Positions 60,594 through 64,000 of a stretch of DNA of 64,000 bases are shown here, piece after piece. Position numbers and translations under genes: made by a program. The stretch comes from Pseudomonas orientalis. GTDB lineage: Bacteria > Pseudomonadota > Gammaproteobacteria > Pseudomonadales > Pseudomonadaceae. Every line of letters starts with the position of its first letter. Position 1 is the first letter of the stretch. The DNA is taken from positions 3,036,501-3,100,500 of the forward strand of contig NZ_CP018049.1 of assembly GCF_002934065.1 (NCBI RefSeq). The letters are read 5' to 3'. Below the pieces are notes generated by a model. The model was not told the DNA's origin, searched no databases, and saw only the letters and a program-made list of their open reading frames with translations.

Positions 60594-60792
60594 CCTTCGT
60601 TCTGCTTCCGGTAAAAAGAAGCTTGCCACCGACAACTTCGATTTTACCGCCCTCGGAAAGATTGTACGGGCCGCTGAGCAAGTACTCGGCGCGCCCGTCC
60701 TGAACATCAATTTCGACTGGCTCCCGATTTGGCTTATTACCCAGCATCGAGCGCCAAGCGATTACCGGGCTGAACTTATCGATCTTTTGCAT
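60586..60792 (-). CDS. Small prophage hypothetical protein (68 aa)
   Basis: A 68-residue protein beginning MQKIDKFSPVIAWRSMLG, then EIDVQDGRAEYLLSGPYNL and a beta-rich end with KIEVVGGKLLFTGS. The ATG at 60790-60792 has AGGAGT upstream. It lies just after K (33 bp) on the same strand, so it is probably co-transcribed. No recognisable function. Confidence 0.6.
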   Translation of the reverse strand: MQKIDKFSPVIAWRSMLGNKPNREPVEIDVQDGRAEYLLSGPYNLSEGGKIEVVGGKLLFTGSRTKVS

Positions 60793-60825
60793 ACCCACTC
60801 CTGCGGCCATGCCGCGTCATGTTAG

Positions 60826-61581
60826 TCATTTTGCATCTTTGTGCCTGAGAATCAGGCGAGTTCGATCATGCCAAGGCCCACCGTAGACGATGATCTCCGA
60901 CGGCCTTCCGTAAAGGTGGTGCAGCAGGAATGGGCCGGGGCCGAAAGCGCCCGAATATTCACCAGGCAATGCCGGATCTTTGCCGAGGTAAATCCCAGCG
61001 TGGTTCGGGTGAACTGTCCGGCCCACATGCATAACGATCAGATCGCCGCGCTGCGGCCGGTCGACTCGCACAAAGCCGGCCGCGTCGTAATGTTGCTCGT
61101 ACAGGCTCGCGTTCTCCGCACTCTCCCACCAGCCGTCGGTACGCTGGAAGGCTTCGAACTCAAGCCCCCATTCACGCTGGTACCAGTCAGCGCAGACCTG
61201 CCAGCAATCCCAGGCGCCGTGCACGAACGGACGCTTGAGCAGCGGCGTGCAGCCCGTTGGGGTGATCGTGCGCATATCGCCCTCAGGCCAGCTCAGAATG
61301 TGCCAGGGCAAGGCGGTGGCCTCGCACATGGCCAGGTCATGCGGTGACGGCTTGCTGGTGGCGTCCGGGTGGGAGTGAACGATGCCGATCACTTCGCCCA
61401 AGTCTTCCGCTGCGGCGTAGTCCTCGGGATCAAGCCGGAATTCTTCGTTAGGCTCCGCGGCGATGTTCCGGCATGGAAAGTACTTCTGCGCGCGGCCGAC
61501 GGCCAACAACAAGCCGCAGCATTCTTTCGGGTACTGCGCGGTCGCGTGCGCCTGGATCGCCGCGATGATGTGCTTGCGCAT
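60826..61581 (-). CDS. Phage tail assembly protein K (JAMM/MPN and NlpC/P60 domains)
   Basis: A 251-residue protein of lambda K type. N-terminal JAMM/MPN metalloprotease domain with PKECCGLLLAVG and the metal site VHSHPDATSKPSPHDLAMCE. C-terminal NlpC/P60 cysteine peptidase domain with AWDCWQVCADWY and the His in HPNHAGIYLG. It processes tail proteins or the wall during assembly or entry. The ATG at 61579-61581 has GGAGC upstream. Two bases separate it from L. Confidence 0.9.
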   Translation of the reverse strand: MRKHIIAAIQAHATAQYPKECCGLLLAVGRAQKYFPCRNIAAEPNEEFRLDPEDYAAAEDLGEVIGIVHSHPDATSKPSPHDLAMCEATALPWHILSWPEGDMRTITPTGCTPLLKRPFVHGAWDCWQVCADWYQREWGLEFEAFQRTDGWWESAENASLYEQHYDAAGFVRVDRPQRGDLIVMHVGRTVHPNHAGIYLGKDPALPGEYSGAFGPGPFLLHHLYGRPSEIIVYGGPWHDRTRLILRHKDAK

Positions 61582-61583
61582 GG

Positions 61584-62336
61584 TCAGCTCCGGGCTATCA
61601 GGGAAACGGCGGGGAATCCACCGAAGGAGAGCTCGTTGTTCTCGCCGAAGCGCAACTTGCAGGACGACAGGCAGCCCTTGCACTGATCCAGTGCTGGATC
61701 ATCCGTGGGATTGTCCTCATCGTCGAACATGGCTGCGCCGGTGTAGCCGCAGTCTGGCCCCCGGTAACCGTTGGTCATGGCCCAATGGCAGAATGTCGTC
61801 ATTTGCCGGCCGGGCAGCCCGTGGTTGTCGATCTCGCCCGGGGAAGACAGCTCCCAGACCACAGCCTCGCCGTCCTCGCTGGTTTTCTGGTCGATGTACC
61901 AGATCTCCAGCGCCTCCTGGGTCGGGTCGGCGGTTGGGTTGCCCTCGGGGAAGTTGGCCGCGTCCAGGTACTGGGCCAGGGTCTCGCGAACCGTCAGCTT
62001 GAACTTCAGCATGTCCTCGAAGGCCAGGCACAACGCCGTGACACGCCCGTTGACGTTGCCGGCAGCGAACGTCGGCCGAGAAGCGGTACCGTCGCTGCTC
62101 GATGAAATGCCCTCAATCTGCACCGGCCAGGCCGCGTACTCTTGGCCCTGCCAGATAATCGACTTGGCGGGCAAGTCGTCCTCAGAATACTCGTAGGCCA
62201 GCAGTTCCTCAGCCGTGTGCGGGATTGCGTGGCCGTGAAAGCGCAGGTAATCCGCGCCGTATTCAGTACCGTCGATTTCATACAGGCGAATTTCGCCGCC
62301 GGGCTCAAGTTTCTGGATGTCCGTGATGAGTGCCAT
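61584..62336 (-). CDS. Phage minor tail protein L
   Basis: A 250-residue protein of the lambda L family. The N-terminal part (DIQKLEPGGEIRLYEIDGTE) is followed by a middle domain. The C terminus has Cys residues in TTFCHWAM, YRGPDCGYTG and DQCKGCLSSCKLRFGENNE, the site of the iron-sulphur cluster known in lambda L. It links the tail tube to the tip. Twelve bases separate it from M. Confidence 0.92.
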   Translation of the reverse strand: MALITDIQKLEPGGEIRLYEIDGTEYGADYLRFHGHAIPHTAEELLAYEYSEDDLPAKSIIWQGQEYAAWPVQIEGISSSSDGTASRPTFAAGNVNGRVTALCLAFEDMLKFKLTVRETLAQYLDAANFPEGNPTADPTQEALEIWYIDQKTSEDGEAVVWELSSPGEIDNHGLPGRQMTTFCHWAMTNGYRGPDCGYTGAAMFDDEDNPTDDPALDQCKGCLSSCKLRFGENNELSFGGFPAVSLIARS

Positions 62337-62347
62337 GGGCGGTTATC

Positions 62348-62686
62348 TCAGGGCTGAAAGGTTTGCTGGAAGGTGGCGGTGACTGCGTAGACCTGGCCGC
62401 CCCGATGCACCGGCTTATAGCCATTGCACTTGTAGAGGCCCAGCTCGCCGAGCGGCGGCTCCCACAGGAAGCCCTTCGCACCCTTGTGCCGGTCGAGGAA
62501 GGCCATGATTTCCTTGATTCGCGGTTTCAGACCGGTAAAGGTCACCGGCCAGGACTGCGACAGATTGTTCAGGCCATCCTCGACCGACTGCTCGTAGCCA
62601 TCGCCGAACTGCTTGGAGCGGACGCGCTGGGCAATATCTCCCTCCGCGCCCTTCTCCGTGGCCCAGGTAAATCGTTCGATTGCCAT
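62348..62686 (-). CDS. Phage minor tail protein M
   Basis: A 112-residue protein of lambda M type, MAIERFTWATEKGAEGDIAQ with RVRSKQFGDGYEQSVEDGLN and VTFTGLKPRIKEIMAFLDRH. It joins H and L at the tail base. It overlaps the tape-measure stop by one base (ATGA). Confidence 0.9.
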   Translation of the reverse strand: MAIERFTWATEKGAEGDIAQRVRSKQFGDGYEQSVEDGLNNLSQSWPVTFTGLKPRIKEIMAFLDRHKGAKGFLWEPPLGELGLYKCNGYKPVHRGGQVYAVTATFQQTFQP

Positions 62687-64000
62687 CAGCGCCCCTTAAT
62701 TGCTTTGTTGATGACGCCGCCCTGGCGCATGTCCTTCGAGCGCAGCTCTTGATATTTCTGTTCTACGAAGGTCGCCAGCTCTTTGCCAAACAGGTCGTAG
62801 CTTGGTGCGTCAGCAGTAGACGACGCGTTACCGTCACCATCGATGTGCACTTCTACATTGATCTGCGTTGCGCCTGCTCCACCGCCGCCCATAGCCATGA
62901 CGCCAAGCTTGCCGCTCGACGTGCGAGTCAGCGGCATAATCGCCTCCGCCCCCGCCTCGCCCATGACGCCTGTTTTGCCTCCGGCCATGCCGAATGCCGT
63001 GGGTTTGCTTACGACCGAGTTGGTGAACGCACCGCCGGCGGCGAACATCTGGACGCCGCTCGCCCATGCGCCACCTTTGGCCTGGGTGACTCCGGACCAG
63101 CCTGCCAGCACTTCAGGGCTGTAGCCTGCAGCAGTTGAGCCAGCCGATGCTGGTGTCGCGCCTCCGCCGAAATACGCACCTGCTGCCGAAACGCCAAGGC
63201 CCACTAGAGAGCCGAGCAGTCCCGATGCTGCTTGACGGGTGGCGATGCGCGCCATATCGGCCAGGATCGACTTGGCGAAGTCCGAGAACGACGCTTTACC
63301 GGTCATGGCGAAGTTGACGATCGAATCCTCCATGGAGCTGAAAGCGTTGCCGAACAGGCTCTTCGTCTGGCCGGCGATGTCCTTTGCTGAGTCCAGGTAG
63401 TTTTCCCATGCGGCCGTTGCACCCTTGGTCCAATCACCCTGGGCACTTTCCACGTCTGCGTAGTTCTGCCTGATCTGATCGGTGGCTTTCTTGTTCGCGT
63501 CAGCGAGCGCCTGCGACTTGCGGGTGAATTCCTCGTCCGACATTTTGCGTGACGGGTCGGATCGCTGGTTTTCCAGTTCCAGCGACTGCAGAGCAAACCG
63601 GTCTTGCTGGCTGTTCAGTTGCCCGTTCAATGCGTTCTGACGATCACCCTGGCCCACGCCCAATACTGCGCGCTTCCCAGCAAGCTTCAGCGCACGCTGT
63701 TGCTGACTCAGCGCCTGCACGTAGGAGCTGATTGCCCGCTCCTGCTTGGCGATCCTCCCGGTCTCGTTGGTAGCCAGCACTTCAAGCTGGCTATCCGCGT
63801 CCTTCTGCGCCTTGACCATGCCCGCGCGCGCATCGGCGATCTTCTGGTCCAGCTGGATGCTTTGCGCGGCCGATGTTGTCTTCTTGGCCTTTGACGCCTC
63901 CAGGGCCGATATCTCGGCTTCGTAAGCAGCAGTCACCTGGTCAAGCTCGTTGCCGATCAGCGCCTGGCGCCGCAGCAGATAGTCTTCCTCGGACAACAGG
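62686..64000 (-). CDS. Phage tail tape measure protein, C-terminal part (H-like, partial)
   Basis: The frame is open at the right edge, so at least 438 residues of the C-terminal part of the tape measure protein are present. A long Lys/Gln/Ala coiled coil (SEEDYLLRRQALIGNELDQV onward) leads to a Gly/Ala/Ser-rich hydrophobic region (AGSTAAGYSPEVLAGWSG, GGAFTNSVVSKPTAFGMAGG) and ends DMRQGGVINKAIKGR. It sets the tail length and forms the channel for DNA entry. The initiating codon seen near 63996 is only an internal Leu in an open frame. Confidence 0.9.
   Translation of the reverse strand, partial: LLSEEDYLLRRQALIGNELDQVTAAYEAEISALEASKAKKTTSAAQSIQLDQKIADARAGMVKAQKDADSQLEVLATNETGRIAKQERAISSYVQALSQQQRALKLAGKRAVLGVGQGDRQNALNGQLNSQQDRFALQSLELENQRSDPSRKMSDEEFTRKSQALADANKKATDQIRQNYADVESAQGDWTKGATAAWENYLDSAKDIAGQTKSLFGNAFSSMEDSIVNFAMTGKASFSDFAKSILADMARIATRQAASGLLGSLVGLGVSAAGAYFGGGATPASAGSTAAGYSPEVLAGWSGVTQAKGGAWASGVQMFAAGGAFTNSVVSKPTAFGMAGGKTGVMGEAGAEAIMPLTRTSSGKLGVMAMGGGGAGATQINVEVHIDGDGNASSTADAPSYDLFGKELATFVEQKYQELRSKDMRQGGVINKAIKGR

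Larger units (their letters stand above)
47902..64000. mobile_element. Lambda-like prophage, left portion (continues beyond the right edge)
   Basis: From about 47.9 kb to the right edge the genes are phage-type: SOS cassette, lysis genes, tail fibre, tail tip J, I, K, L, M and tape measure. Gene order follows the lambda tail module H-M-L-K-I-J, read leftward. Segments near 53.5-54.5 kb are visibly more AT-rich than the host. No integrase, att repeat or capsid genes are seen in the window, so the true left border is uncertain within about 300 bp, between 47692 and 48094, and the right border is out of view. Confidence 0.9.

Noticed and set aside
1..64000. CRISPR arrays, tRNA, rRNA and insertion sequences
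   Set aside because: I searched by eye for regular spaced repeats, cloverleaf-type tRNA sequence and transposase motifs and saw none. The repeats found are REP-type.

Overview
The window reads as a chromosomal segment of a fluorescent Pseudomonas (P. fluorescens group). The evidence is the high GC with strong GC3 bias, REPIN-type repeats with the core GTAGGAGCGAGCTTGCTCGC, a Pseudomonas-type trehalose synthase, LpxO, Ku/LigD, and several AraC and IclR regulators with amine and aromatic catabolic genes. About 47.7 kb is host chromosome. The rest is the left part of a lambda-like prophage that runs off the right edge.

Region 1 (1-5 kb): the 5' part of a tyramine-oxidase-subunit-B-like gene (minus strand) diverges from an AraC regulator. 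An AdeR/AdeS-like two-component system follows, then two small proteins and a membrane-only ABC domain protein. No RND pump is visible.

Region 2 (5-20 kb): a long leftward catabolic operon. In transcription order it holds a TPP-dependent 2-oxoacid decarboxylase, an aldehyde dehydrogenase, an SDR dehydrogenase, a BNR/Asp-box protein, a VOC dioxygenase-like protein, an AA_synth protein, an MhpA-like FAD monooxygenase, a 2-keto-4-pentenoate hydratase and an EutR-like AraC regulator. It diverges from an IclR gene. A 25-bp palindrome lies upstream of the operon promoter, and a third half-site overlaps the -10. Two 100-bp REPINs in opposite orientation bracket six of the genes. A second leftward unit carries an APC permease, an aldehyde dehydrogenase and an outer-membrane barrel. 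The two units look like uptake plus degradation of an aromatic or amine-derived substrate, but the substrate is not known.

Region 3 (20-34 kb): a 14-TM MFS exporter, a Cache-domain chemoreceptor, and an AraC regulator divergent from a class III aminotransferase and aldehyde dehydrogenase pair, then cytochrome b561. A leftward unit of PEP-carboxylase-like protein, 2-hydroxyacid dehydrogenase and RraA-type aldolase follows. The PEPC-like protein has lost the hallmark catalytic motifs.

Region 4 (34-47.7 kb): stress and envelope genes. These are small acidic proteins, IbpA-type Hsp20 behind a sigma-32-like promoter, a glycine-zipper protein, TreS, a PQQ sugar dehydrogenase, Ku and LigD, LpxO, a Wzz-like protein, a small lipocalin/TIGR03067-like protein and an MFS transporter.

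Region 5 (about 47.9-64 kb): prophage. The leftward late genes run H (partial), M, L, K, I, J, two unknown tail-tip proteins, tail fibre, fibre assembly, GH19 endolysin and Rz with an embedded Rz1. An SOS cassette (umuDC-like and SRAP around a perfect LexA box) follows. Between K and I, where lambda has no extra genes, there is a roughly 1.8-kb island of small ORFs on both strands, including a lipoprotein. It is the best candidate for accessory moron or exclusion functions. Several rho-independent terminators sit inside the late operon, which suggests that antitermination is needed to read through it. No integrase, tRNA, rRNA, CRISPR array or IS element was seen.
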